This document shows, one piece after another, positions 1 through 8,644 of a stretch of DNA of 13,479 bases; within the stretch, counting starts at the first letter, position 1, and each line of letters begins with the position of its first letter. The translations under genes and the position numbers were made by a program. The stretch lies in assembly GCA_030637775.1 (NCBI GenBank), contig DAOWFY010000159.1, positions 1 to 13,479 of the forward strand, written 5' to 3'. This DNA comes from a bacterium (lineage in GTDB: Bacteria > Ratteibacteria > UBA8468). A model generated the notes under the pieces. That model ran no database searches, was not told the origin of the DNA, and worked only from the letters and a program-made list of their open reading frames with translations.

Positions 1-588
1 ACTCTAAAAGAGGAATGGGTTACGGAAATAGAGAAGGAAGTAACAGAACTGCCGGAGGCAAGAAAGAAAAGATTTGTCCAGAGCCACCATCTTCCAGATT
101 ATGATGCTACCGTTTTAACCTCGGAGAAGGACTTAGCCAATTATTTTGAAGAGGCTGTTAAGCACTTCAAAAAACCTAAATTGGTCAGCAACTGGATTTT
201 GACTGAGCTCTTAGGACTACTCCACTCTAAAAATTTAAAGATTCGTCAATCTCCTGTCTCCCCGGTCTATTTAACCGAACTCTTGCAACTGATCGAGGAT
301 GGTAAAATCAGCGGAAAGATGGGAAAGGATATTTTAGTTAAGGTTTTTCAGACCGGCAAGAGTCCGATGAGCATCGTCAAAGAGGAAAAACTGACACAAA
401 TATCTGAACCGGACGAATTGCTAAAAGTTATTCGGGAGGTAATCAAGGAGAATCCCGAAACCATTTCTGACTATAAAAAAGGGAAAAAGAAAGCGCTTGG
501 CTTCCTGGTAGGAGCCGTAATGAGAAAAACAAAGGGCAAAGCAAATCCGATGAGTGTAAATAAACTCTTGGAGAAGGAGCTATTATGA
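1..588 (+). CDS. gatB: Asp-tRNA(Asn)/Glu-tRNA(Gln) amidotransferase subunit B, C-terminal part
   Basis: The frame is open from base 1 to a TGA at 586-588, giving the last 195 residues; the N-terminal kinase-like domain lies off the left edge. GatB phosphorylates the glutamate or aspartate carried by a mischarged tRNA and amidates it with ammonia channelled from GatA, in the cytoplasmic GatCAB complex. The family is recognised by LPEARKKRF, the HHLPDYDATVLT segment (residues about 31-42) and the downstream SNWILTELLG helix. The end is a helical YqeY-like tail, with SPVYLTELLQLIEDGKISGK, a KDILVKVFQTGKSP segment and a final NPMSVNKLLEKELL. That tail contacts the tRNA elbow in known structures. 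The last bases overlap the purL start as ATGA, indicating translational coupling. GatA and GatC are not in view. The identification is secure; only completeness is limited by the window edge. Confidence 0.95.
   Translation, partial: TLKEEWVTEIEKEVTELPEARKKRFVQSHHLPDYDATVLTSEKDLANYFEEAVKHFKKPKLVSNWILTELLGLLHSKNLKIRQSPVSPVYLTELLQLIEDGKISGKMGKDILVKVFQTGKSPMSIVKEEKLTQISEPDELLKVIREVIKENPETISDYKKGKKKALGFLVGAVMRKTKGKANPMSVNKLLEKELL
574..579 (+). promoter_or_regulatory. Shine-Dalgarno for purL
   Basis: AAGGAG lies 5 bases before the ATG at 585, inside the last codons of gatB. It supports this start for the next gene and, with the ATGA overlap, coupled translation. Confidence 0.7.
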
Positions 589-2900
589 AAAACAATTTTA
601 ATAAAAGGTTTAATTTTTTAGGAATGTCCGATCTTGAAATTGAAAAAATAAAGAAAAAATATGGTTGGGGTCTTACCGCCAATGAATTAAGGAAGGCTCA
701 GAAAGAAAAAAAAGGTCAAATCAATATAACCGAAACCTATATCTTGGACAGCCTCTGGAGCGATCACTGCTCTTACAAACACTCAAAGAATAAGCTAAGG
801 CAATTAGTTAAAAAGAATAGATATGTTTTTGAGAGCGAAAAGAGCGATGCCGGAGCGGTCCGTCTTCCCCGGAGCAATTATGGCATTGTTTTTAAGATAG
901 AGTCCCATAATCATCCGACACTGATAAATCCCGAAGATGGTGCGGCTACCGGAGTGGGAGGAATAATAAGAGATATCTTTGCCATGGGCGCAAGGAACTT
1001 AGGTGTTGGGGCTTCCCTGCGTTATGGACCCAAGGGAAGTCCGGATGAAATTTTAACCGGGGCGATGAAAGGCGCCGCTGAATATAATCAAGCAATGAAG
1101 TTGCCTTTAATCGATTCCGATATCTATTATGACGAAAGTTTTGCTCATAACTGCTTGATGAATGTTACCGCCCTTGGCGTAGTGAGAAAGGATGGGATTA
1201 TTCCCAACATTGTATCCAGGGATGCCGTTGGCTATAATCTCATTTATTTTGGAAAGCCCACCGCGGGAGCAGGATTTGGTGGAGCCTCATTTGCTTCACA
1301 GGCATTCGAAGAAGGAGTAAAAAAAGAGATTGAATTTGGCTCAAATCCAAATTTAGAAAGGGCTACATTTATTGTCTTTGAAAAAGTAAAAAATAGGTTA
1401 AAGAAAAAGAATTTATTTAGATATATTTCGCTGAAGGATATGGGGGCTGCTGGCCTAACCTGCTCGACGGTAGAGCAGGTGGCTCCAAGGAATTTAGGGG
1501 TTGAAATTTACTTAGATAAAGTTCCGGTGCCAAAAGGAAGAAAGATAAGTCCTGCGGAATTAGCGGTGGGCGAAGACCAGGAAAGGAATATGATCATTGC
1601 CCCCAAAGGAGAAGCTACCGATATCATCTTAGATGTTTTTAATCATGATCAAGAATTCAAAAGGTTCGGGGGAAAGGTGGCGGTAATTGGAAAGGTAATT
1701 GGAAAGGATAAATTTGTATTGCGCGATAAAGAGAATATTTACTGTGATCTGCCGGCAAGTCTAATAACGAATGCTCCTATCTACAAGCCGAAGAGCAAGT
1801 CTCCAAAACATAAAATTGTTAAAAAGTTTCATGTGAAAAAATCAAGGAACATAGAAAGGATAATGCTTGGTTTATTGAATTCTAAAAATGTCTGCTCTAA
1901 AAAAGATCTCTTTCATATGTTTGAAGTTGGAAAAGGATCGACTTATATGGTAAAGAAAATAAGTCAAACGGATGTCTGCGTGATCGTTCCCTTAATAAAG
2001 GAAAAAGGGGCAAGTCGGAAAGAGAAAAATATTGGCGTAGGATTGGTTTTTGGAGGAAAATCGATTCAGGGAAGGAATGGAACGCCAAAGCAACAGGCAT
2101 ATTTAGCAACGGTATTGGCGAGATTAAAATTGGCAGCCTCAGGATTAAAACCTATCGCTGTAGCCGATGGTTGTAACTATGGGGATCCAGAAAATCCCGA
2201 GCATTATTACTGTTTTTCCCAGGGAATTGATGGGCTCAATAAGGCTTGCCAAATTCCAATTTATAACGAACCAGGAGAGCCTTTGGCGGTGGTTTCGGGA
2301 AATGTCTCAATGAAGAACACCTATATCAGCAAGGGAAAGGAAAAATCGATTGACCCATCATTAATTCCTGCTGTACTTGGATATATAGAAGATTACCACC
2401 GGGTAATAACAATTGGATTAAAGGAGCCAGGCAACAATCTCTATTTAGCTGGTAAAAGAAAGCACGAATTTAAGGGTTCAGAATATGCGAAGATAAACAA
2501 TCAGCCGGGGAAAAATCTTCCAATGATTAAGGAAAAAATGGTAGAAAAATTAGAGCATTCCATAATAGATGCAATTAATGAGGGTCTGGTAAAGTCCTCA
2601 AAGATCATCGAAAATGGAGGCCTCCTCGTTGCTCTTGCAAAGATGATGCTTGCCAGCAAAAATATTGGTGTTGAATTAAAAATAGAAAATTTTACCAATG
2701 GCCTTAGAGAGGATTATGCTTTGTTTAGCGAGTCCATCGGCTACATTATTGAAGTCGAGAAGAATAAGGAAAAAAGACTAAAAAGATTATATAAAAAATA
2801 TGGTTTAAAACTGATACCAATAGGCAGAACGACAAATATGCGCACGATCGCTGGTTATATTAAGGACAGGAAATTGTTTGAAATCTCTATTTCGGGATGA
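585..2900 (+). CDS. purL: Divergent phosphoribosylformylglycinamidine (FGAM) synthase, PurL subunit
   Basis: PurL makes FGAM from FGAR, ATP and ammonia in de novo purine synthesis. The small (about 700-800 residue) form works with separate PurS and PurQ, neither of which is in view. At 771 residues the length fits that form. Visible family motifs are WSDHCSYKHSK (59-68, His61), ESHNHP (106-111), GAATGVGGIIRD (119-130), GGASFAS (232-238), KDMGAAGLTC (284-293), the QERN segment (332-335), CNYGDPENPE (530-539) and SGNVSMKNT (571-579). Together these give the two duplicated PurM-like halves. Several normally conserved positions differ: IDSD (176-179) stands where most PurLs have VGGE, and GEDQERN replaces the usual SESQERM. 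It is therefore an outlying branch, though the ATP and FGAR motifs are intact. The start is supported by the AAGGAG at 574-579. The gene overlaps gatB and carA by 4 bases each. I am confident of the family and less so that kinetics or partners are standard. Confidence 0.88.
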   Translation: MKNNFNKRFNFLGMSDLEIEKIKKKYGWGLTANELRKAQKEKKGQINITETYILDSLWSDHCSYKHSKNKLRQLVKKNRYVFESEKSDAGAVRLPRSNYGIVFKIESHNHPTLINPEDGAATGVGGIIRDIFAMGARNLGVGASLRYGPKGSPDEILTGAMKGAAEYNQAMKLPLIDSDIYYDESFAHNCLMNVTALGVVRKDGIIPNIVSRDAVGYNLIYFGKPTAGAGFGGASFASQAFEEGVKKEIEFGSNPNLERATFIVFEKVKNRLKKKNLFRYISLKDMGAAGLTCSTVEQVAPRNLGVEIYLDKVPVPKGRKISPAELAVGEDQERNMIIAPKGEATDIILDVFNHDQEFKRFGGKVAVIGKVIGKDKFVLRDKENIYCDLPASLITNAPIYKPKSKSPKHKIVKKFHVKKSRNIERIMLGLLNSKNVCSKKDLFHMFEVGKGSTYMVKKISQTDVCVIVPLIKEKGASRKEKNIGVGLVFGGKSIQGRNGTPKQQAYLATVLARLKLAASGLKPIAVADGCNYGDPENPEHYYCFSQGIDGLNKACQIPIYNEPGEPLAVVSGNVSMKNTYISKGKEKSIDPSLIPAVLGYIEDYHRVITIGLKEPGNNLYLAGKRKHEFKGSEYAKINNQPGKNLPMIKEKMVEKLEHSIIDAINEGLVKSSKIIENGGLLVALAKMMLASKNIGVELKIENFTNGLREDYALFSESIGYIIEVEKNKEKRLKRLYKKYGLKLIPIGRTTNMRTIAGYIKDRKLFEISISG

Positions 2901-3967
2901 GTAAAAGCGGGATATTAGTTTTAGAGAATGGATACTTCTGGGAAGGAGAATCATGTGGTGCTTCGGCTGAAGGGATAGGGCAAGTGGTCTTCAATACCGC
3001 CATCGTTGGTTATCAGGAAATTCTCACCGATCCCGCCTATGCCGGAAAAATTGTCGTTATGACCTATCCCCATATTGGAAATTATGGGGTCAGCGAGGAA
3101 GGTCTCTCTTCGGAAAAGGTCTGGGCAAAGGGTCTTATCGTTAAGGAGATCAGCCGCACTTATAGTAACTGGCAAGGAAAGGGAAGCTTAAAAAAGTTTG
3201 CGACAGAGAATAAAATCCCTGTTCTTGCGGGAGTGGACACTCAACAGATTACAAAACACATTCGTACCAATGGCACAAAAAGGGGGATTATCACTACCAA
3301 GAATACCGATAAAGAAACTCTTATTGAGAAAATAAAATCTTCTCCAGATTTATTGAATAAGAATTTAGCCAAGGAGGTAAGTTGCCCGAGAATCTACCAA
3401 TGGAAAGATGGAAAAAGAAACTTACCATATAAGATAGTAGCCATCGACTTAGGCATAAGAAAAGAATCTCTGCAACAATTGAGTTCTTGCGGATGTAAAA
3501 TAACTGTTGTTCCTGCGGATACAAAAGCAGAGGTAATTCTTTCCTTGAAACCGGATGGAATTTTTCTTTCCAGTGGACCGGGGGACCCGGCGGTATTAGA
3601 GAAAATAGTCAAAGAGATTAAAAGGTTAATCGGCAAAAAACCTCTTTTGGGAATTGGCCTCGGTTATCAAATCTTAGGTTTGGCGGTTGGAGCAAAAACC
3701 TTTCGGATGAAATTCGGTCATCATGGTCTCAATCAATCTGTAAGAAATCTTCTTACAAATAGATGTTCAATCACTGCCCAGCATCACCTCTTTGCCCTTG
3801 ACCCTGCCTCTTTAAATAAGGAAACGGAGGTTACCCATATCAATCTTAATGATCAAACCTTGGAAGGAATCAGGTATAAAAAATTTCCCATTCTTGGTAT
3901 CCAATACCATCCAGAAAGTAATGACCCAATATTTAACGAATTCAAACAATTGATGCAAAATGCCTAA
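2897..3967 (+). CDS. carA: Carbamoyl-phosphate synthase small subunit with inactivated glutaminase site
   Basis: CarA normally hydrolyses glutamine and passes ammonia to CarB for carbamoyl phosphate (pyrimidine and arginine synthesis). At 356 residues it is slightly shorter than E. coli CarA (about 382). The N-terminal CPSase domain is typical ([17 protein letters not shown] at 30-46, TYPHIGN at 56-62). A class I glutamine amidotransferase domain follows from about residue 178 (SSGPGDP 225-231, KFGHHGLN 272-279, IQYHPES 335-341). The nucleophile elbow, normally GICLGHQ, reads GIGLGYQ (252-258). The catalytic Cys is thus Gly254, codon GGC at 3656-3658. Other glutamine contacts, aligned by eye to E. 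coli, also change: Ser47 is Ala47, Asn311 is His296 and Gly313 is Leu298. His338 and Glu340 of the triad remain. I infer no glutaminase activity and a structural role for an ammonia-dependent enzyme, as in vertebrate CPS1. It overlaps purL by 4 bases and carB by 8. Confidence 0.93.
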   Translation: MSKSGILVLENGYFWEGESCGASAEGIGQVVFNTAIVGYQEILTDPAYAGKIVVMTYPHIGNYGVSEEGLSSEKVWAKGLIVKEISRTYSNWQGKGSLKKFATENKIPVLAGVDTQQITKHIRTNGTKRGIITTKNTDKETLIEKIKSSPDLLNKNLAKEVSCPRIYQWKDGKRNLPYKIVAIDLGIRKESLQQLSSCGCKITVVPADTKAEVILSLKPDGIFLSSGPGDPAVLEKIVKEIKRLIGKKPLLGIGLGYQILGLAVGAKTFRMKFGHHGLNQSVRNLLTNRCSITAQHHLFALDPASLNKETEVTHINLNDQTLEGIRYKKFPILGIQYHPESNDPIFNEFKQLMQNA

Positions 3968-6900
3968 AAGGAAAGACCTGAAGAAGATTCTTTTTATCGG
4001 CTCTGGTCCGATTATCATTGGTCAAGCCTGTGAATTTGACTATTCCGGTTCCCAAGCCTGTAAGGCCTTAAAGGAAGAAGGCTATCAAGTTGTTTTAGTT
4101 AATTCCAATCCCGCCACAATTATGACCGACCCCGAGATGGCTGATCGCACCTATATTGAGCCCTTGACGATAGAGGTATTAGAAAAAATTATCAAAAAAG
4201 AAAGACCGGATGCGCTTTTGCCCACTTTAGGGGGTCAAACCGGACTTAATCTTGCCACATTTCTATCCCGGGAAGGAATTCTCAAGAAATACGGGGTAGA
4301 GGTAATTGGGGCTAACGCTGAGGCGATTGAGCGTGCTGAGACAAGAGACCTCTTCAAAAGAACAATGCAAAAAATAGAAATTTCCGTTCCCGAAAGCGGT
4401 CTTGCCTATTGTCTGGAGGATGGAATAAAGATTGCGCAAAGAATAGGCCTTCCCCTTATTCTTCGACCAGCCTTTACCTTAGGGGGAACTGGTAGCTCTA
4501 CCGCTTACAATATGGAGGAGCTAAAGGAATTTGTTGTCAAGGGAATTGAGGCCAGTCCCATTGGAGAGGTTTTGGTAGAACAGTCAGTGTTGGGTTGGAA
4601 AGAGATTGAATTTGAGATGATGAGGGACTGCGTTGATAATATCATTATTGTTACCTCAATGGAGAATGTTGACCCCATGGGAGTCCACACCGGAGACAGT
4701 ACTGTTGTTGCTCCGGCTCAGACCTTAACAACCAGGGAGTACCAAAATTTAGTGGACCTTTGTCGGAAAGTAATCAGGGCAATCGACATTACTGGAGGGG
4801 GTGCCAATATCCAGTTTGCCGTCAATCCAGAAAATGGAGAAGTGGTAATCATTGAGGTCAATCCCCGACTCTCCCGAAGTAGCGCTTTAGCCTCCAAGGC
4901 TACCGGTTTTCCTATCGCCCGTATTGCCACAAAATTAGCCGTGGGGTTAACCCTGGACGAGGTTAAGAATGAGATTACCGGGAAGACCTCAGCCTTCTTT
5001 GAACCCACCATTGATTACTGTGTTTTTAAAATCGCTAGATTCACCTTTGAAAAGTTTCCTCAGGCAGATCCCACCATCAATACTTCAATGAAATCTGTAG
5101 GAGAGGCGATGTCTATTGGCAGAACCTTTAAGGAAGCAATGCAAAAAGGAATCAGGTCCCTGGAAATAGGCAGATATGGTTTTGGGGCTGACGATAAAGA
5201 TACTAATCCACCCTTAGAAGAAATCCGGAAAAAATTACGTATTCCCAATAGCGAAAGGCTTTTCTATATTCGTTATGCTCTTCAGAAAGGGATGAAGATT
5301 GAAGAAATCTACTCCCTTTCCAGGATTGATCCCTGGTTCCTGGACCAGATGAAAGAGATTGTGGAGGTAGAAGAGAAAATAAAGCAGTTAAAAGAAATTC
5401 CTTCTGATTTACTGCTGAAGGCAAAGCAATGCGGATTCTCTGATTATCAGATTGCCCATCTTATTAATTCTGAAGAAACTGCCATTCGTAATCTCCGCAA
5501 GAAAATGGGAATTGACCCAGTCTTTAAATTGGTCGATACCTGTGCTGGCGAATTTGAGGTGGAGAAACCTTATTTTTATTCCACTTACGAGAGGGGGGAT
5601 GAGAGCAGAATCACAAGAAAGAAAAAGGTCATTATCTTAGGAGGGGGTCCCAATAGAATTGGTCAGGGAATTGAGTTTGACTACTGCTGTGTTCACGCCT
5701 CATTTGCCGCTAAAGGAGAGGGTTATGAAACGATTATGGTCAATTGCAATCCCGAGACGGTCAGTACCGACTACGATACCTCAGACAAACTCTACTTTGA
5801 GCCCTTAACCCTTGAGGATGTCCTCAACATCACGGAGAAGGAAAGACCGGAGGGAGTCATCATTCAGTTTGGCGGTCAAACCCCTTTAAATTTAGCCATT
5901 CCTTTAGAGAAGAGCGGGGTAAGAATCCTGGGAACAAGTCCGGATAGTATTGACCGGGCCGAGGACCGAAAAAGATTCAATAGCATCGTTAAGAAACTAA
6001 ACCTTACTCAGTCAGAAAGTGGGACCGCCACCACACTTTCCGAAGCGAAAGAGATTGCCGCTGAAATTGGCTATCCGGTTTTGCTTCGCCCATCCTATGT
6101 GCTGGGTGGAAGAGCAATGGAGATTGTCTATGATGAAACCTCTCTGGAGAGCTTTATGAAAGAGGCAATTGGCGCTTCTCTAATCTTTAGCAAACATCCA
6201 GTATTGATTGATAAGTTCTTAGAGGATGCAATTGAGATTGATGTCGATGCAATAGCGGATGGAGAAAGGTGTGTGGTCGCGGGCATTATGGAGCATATTG
6301 AGGAGGCGGGGATACATTCGGGAGATAGCGCGATGGTCCTTCCTCCTTATACCTTGAACGAAGAATTGGTTAAACTTATCAAGGAGAATACTTACAAAAT
6401 AGCAAAAGAATTAAATGTCAAAGGATTGCTTAATATTCAGTATGCGGTGAAAAATGATACCGTTTATGTTTTAGAGGTTAATCCCCGGGCTTCCCGCACC
6501 ATCCCTCTGGTCAGCAAAGTAACCGGAATCCCCTGGGCCAAGGTAGCCACAAAGATAATCTTAGGGAAAAAATTAAAGGAGTTAGGCATCACCAAAGAAA
6601 TAGAGATTAAACATATCGCAGTGAAGGAATCGGTCTTTCCCTTTGTTCGTTTCCCCGGCGTGGACACTGTTTTAGGACCGGAGATGAAGTCAACCGGTGA
6701 GGTAATGGGAATTGATTCCACCTTTGGTTTAGCCTTTGCTAAATCTCAGATTGCTGCGGGCACCAATCTTCCCACAAGAGGAAATGTCTTCCTCTCCGTT
6801 AAAAATAAGGATAAGAGAGCAATTATCTTCATTGCTAAAAAATTGGTAGATCTGGGATTTTCTCTTATCGCTACTAAAGGAACGGCCACCGCCTTGAAAA

Positions 6901-7187
6901 GGAATGATATCAAGGTCAAGGAAATTTTTAAGGTCTATGAAGGAAGACCGAATATCGTTGATTTAATCAAGAGCCGCGAGGTTGCTTTAATCATTAACAC
7001 CCCTTCCGGAAAAAGACCAAAAAAGGATGTTGTCAGTATCCGGGCGGTAGCTCTCGCTCACAACATTCCTTTGATTACTACCATCTCCGGAGCTTCCGCA
7101 GCCGTTAATGGTATTGAGTCATTAAAGAAGAAGAAAATAGCCGTCAAAAGCCTGCAAGAGTACCACAAAGAGATAGTTAAAGGATAA
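3960..7187 (+). CDS. carB: Carbamoyl-phosphate synthase large subunit
   Basis: CarB makes carbamoyl phosphate from bicarbonate, two ATP and ammonia. Its 1075 residues match the usual full length (E. coli 1073). The carboxyphosphate ATP-grasp half covers about 1-400 ([20 protein letters not shown] near the start, [39 protein letters not shown]). The oligomerisation domain covers about 400-555. The carbamate-kinase half begins near 555 ([54 protein letters not shown]). A C-terminal MGS-like regulatory domain covers about 937-1075, retaining ATKGTA, the KVYEGRP segment and IINTPSG, where UMP and ornithine bind in E. coli CarB. Allosteric control therefore looks preserved. All catalytic regions look intact, in contrast to its partner CarA. 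The ATG overlaps the carA stop by 8 bases with no clear Shine-Dalgarno, implying translational coupling. Confidence 0.97.
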   Translation: MPKRKDLKKILFIGSGPIIIGQACEFDYSGSQACKALKEEGYQVVLVNSNPATIMTDPEMADRTYIEPLTIEVLEKIIKKERPDALLPTLGGQTGLNLATFLSREGILKKYGVEVIGANAEAIERAETRDLFKRTMQKIEISVPESGLAYCLEDGIKIAQRIGLPLILRPAFTLGGTGSSTAYNMEELKEFVVKGIEASPIGEVLVEQSVLGWKEIEFEMMRDCVDNIIIVTSMENVDPMGVHTGDSTVVAPAQTLTTREYQNLVDLCRKVIRAIDITGGGANIQFAVNPENGEVVIIEVNPRLSRSSALASKATGFPIARIATKLAVGLTLDEVKNEITGKTSAFFEPTIDYCVFKIARFTFEKFPQADPTINTSMKSVGEAMSIGRTFKEAMQKGIRSLEIGRYGFGADDKDTNPPLEEIRKKLRIPNSERLFYIRYALQKGMKIEEIYSLSRIDPWFLDQMKEIVEVEEKIKQLKEIPSDLLLKAKQCGFSDYQIAHLINSEETAIRNLRKKMGIDPVFKLVDTCAGEFEVEKPYFYSTYERGDESRITRKKKVIILGGGPNRIGQGIEFDYCCVHASFAAKGEGYETIMVNCNPETVSTDYDTSDKLYFEPLTLEDVLNITEKERPEGVIIQFGGQTPLNLAIPLEKSGVRILGTSPDSIDRAEDRKRFNSIVKKLNLTQSESGTATTLSEAKEIAAEIGYPVLLRPSYVLGGRAMEIVYDETSLESFMKEAIGASLIFSKHPVLIDKFLEDAIEIDVDAIADGERCVVAGIMEHIEEAGIHSGDSAMVLPPYTLNEELVKLIKENTYKIAKELNVKGLLNIQYAVKNDTVYVLEVNPRASRTIPLVSKVTGIPWAKVATKIILGKKLKELGITKEIEIKHIAVKESVFPFVRFPGVDTVLGPEMKSTGEVMGIDSTFGLAFAKSQIAAGTNLPTRGNVFLSVKNKDKRAIIFIAKKLVDLGFSLIATKGTATALKRNDIKVKEIFKVYEGRPNIVDLIKSREVALIINTPSGKRPKKDVVSIRAVALAHNIPLITTISGASAAVNGIESLKKKKIAVKSLQEYHKEIVKG
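7179..7184 (+). promoter_or_regulatory. Shine-Dalgarno for the radical SAM gene
   Basis: AAAGGA lies 9 bases before the ATG at 7194 and overlaps the end of carB. It supports the chosen start. Confidence 0.55.
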
Positions 7188-7193
7188 AATATT

Positions 7194-8453
7194 ATGGTGA
7201 AATTAAAACTAATCGTTCCGGTAGCCGTGAAACAGAAGCGCTGGATAAGATATTTTGCCCTGCCGCCCTTGAATCTCCTCTATCTAGCCGCCCTGACCCC
7301 GAGAGACATCGAGGTAACCCTTACTGATGAGCATGTAGACAAAATCGATTTTGAAGAAGAGGTTGACCTCGTGGGAATTACCTCCCTTACCGCCACCGCC
7401 CCCAGGGCCTATGAAATTGCCGATGAGTTCAGAAAACGTGGCATAAAAGTAGTTCTGGGCGGTATTCACCCTTCAGTGCTTCCTCAAGAGGCCGTCCAGC
7501 ATGCGGATGCTGTAGTCATTGGGGAAGCAGAGAATCTCTGGCCTCAAGTGATAGAAGATTTTACAAAGGAGAGATTAAAGAAATTCTATCAATCCTCTCA
7601 AAAGCCGAGTTTAGAAAATTTACCTCTCCCCAGAAGGGACTTACTCCAGGGAAAAAGATACCTGACCAAAAACTTCATCCAGACAACCAGAGGCTGTCCC
7701 TTTAACTGCGATTTTTGTTCAGTAACTATGTTCTTCGGTAAAAGACATCGTTTTCGTCCAATAGCGGATGTCATCAAGGAAATCGAAAGCCTGAATGGGA
7801 ATTTTACCGTCTTTGCTGACGACAATGTTGCCGCTCATACTAAGTACGCTAAAGAGCTATTTAAGGCTTTGGTTCCCTGTAAGAAAAGATGGTTCAGCCA
7901 GGCGGATTTAACCATTGCCCAGGATGAAGAACTTCTCCGATTAGCTGCCAAGAGCGGCTGTGAAGGGCTCTACATTGGGCTTGAATCCTTAACCGACGTC
8001 GGCTTAAAGAAGTTCAAAAAACAGATCAATTTTAAGGAAGCAGTTAATAGACTCAAAAGTTACGGCATTAGGGTGGAAGGTTCCTTTATTTTTGGTTTTG
8101 ACTCCGATGATAAGAAAGTATTTGAAAAGACCCTTAAGTTCGCTCAAGAATTAAGGCTTGATATGGTTACTTTTCACCTGTTAACCCCGCTACCTGGAAC
8201 TAAACTCTATGAAAAGTTGGAAGAAGAGAATAGGATCGTGGAACGGGATTGGTCAAAGTACGATTTATCAACAGTTGTCTTTGAACCCAAGCAGATGACC
8301 AGAGAAGAGTTGCAAGAGGGGGTTCGCTGGGCGATGCAGGAGTTTTACTCCCTCTTCTCCATCACTAAAAGGTTATTTCCTCCTCCTTTCAAAGCTTTGC
8401 CTCATGTGGCAGCCTACAATCTAGGCCGTAAAGCTGCTTTGCTTAAGAGATGA
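7194..8453 (+). CDS. B12-binding-domain radical SAM protein with DUF4070-like tail
   Basis: This 419-residue protein has the layout of the cobalamin-binding radical SAM class. The N-terminal Rossmann-like B12-type domain covers about 1-135 (PPLNLLYLAAL, then DLVGITSLTATAPRAYEIAD and VVLGGIHPSVLP). The radical SAM core follows, with the [4Fe-4S] motif at Cys168, Cys172 and Cys175 (RGCPFNCDFC), a DDN segment at about 209-211, GLYIGLES and FIFGFDSDD. The tail (WSKYDLSTVVFEP, then MTREELQEGVRWAMQEFYS) resembles DUF4070, from memory. The N-domain has TDEHVDK but no clear DxHxxG lower-ligand motif, so any cobalamin may bind base-off without a His ligand, or B12 may not be used. Relatives include methyltransferases and cyclases of lipids and cofactors; the substrate cannot be read from sequence. 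It starts 6 bases after carB, so it is probably co-transcribed, but I see no metabolic link to pyrimidine synthesis. Confidence 0.88.
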   Translation: MVKLKLIVPVAVKQKRWIRYFALPPLNLLYLAALTPRDIEVTLTDEHVDKIDFEEEVDLVGITSLTATAPRAYEIADEFRKRGIKVVLGGIHPSVLPQEAVQHADAVVIGEAENLWPQVIEDFTKERLKKFYQSSQKPSLENLPLPRRDLLQGKRYLTKNFIQTTRGCPFNCDFCSVTMFFGKRHRFRPIADVIKEIESLNGNFTVFADDNVAAHTKYAKELFKALVPCKKRWFSQADLTIAQDEELLRLAAKSGCEGLYIGLESLTDVGLKKFKKQINFKEAVNRLKSYGIRVEGSFIFGFDSDDKKVFEKTLKFAQELRLDMVTFHLLTPLPGTKLYEKLEEENRIVERDWSKYDLSTVVFEPKQMTREELQEGVRWAMQEFYSLFSITKRLFPPPFKALPHVAAYNLGRKAALLKR

Positions 8454-8644
8454 AAAATAGAATTCCTGAATTCATTGCTCCCTGCCTCTGGTCCTATAAT
8501 ATTAACCGGATGGATTTGGAGGAGGATGCAGCGGCTGAGTTTCCCCTTCCTTTTACTCACCTTCACCGGAGGGTATTTATAGTCCCTTGCTTTTCTTTTC
8601 AAAAAAATATTTTTCTTCTGTCGATTATCAATCCTTTTCATTAA
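8450..8644 (+). pseudogene. Truncated small ORF, DUF6922-like N-terminus
   Basis: The 64-codon frame starts at an ATGA overlapping the radical SAM stop, the coupling style used by the genes before it. Residues 1-24 (MKNRIPEFIAPCLWSYNINR, then MDLE) resemble, from memory, the start of DUF6922-type small proteins, which open with a similar LWSYDI..MDLEKD segment. After about residue 26 (base 8527) the resemblance stops and the rest (EFPLPFTHLHRR, then a hydrophobic run) looks like non-coding readthrough. Neither other plus-strand frame restores a plausible continuation. The 3' end runs 17 bases into the opposing helicase gene. The simplest reading is a gene whose body was lost when the AT-rich helicase segment arrived. 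A genuine short protein remains possible. Confidence 0.4.

Noticed and set aside
3653-3664. Sequencing error explaining the missing CarA cysteine
   Set aside because: A single G-for-T could restore Cys, but the neighbouring His to Tyr and the distant Ala47, His296 and Leu298 changes all point the same way and the frame is intact.
8460-8473. GAATTC-CT-GAATTC tandem repeat
   Set aside because: Only two 6-base copies, one within a coding start; no longer repeat or flanking partner found, so not an attachment site or array.
8603-8614. AAAAATATTTTT palindrome as a bidirectional terminator
   Set aside because: The stem is purely A/T with no loop; too weak to call an intrinsic terminator, though the location between convergent genes is suitable.
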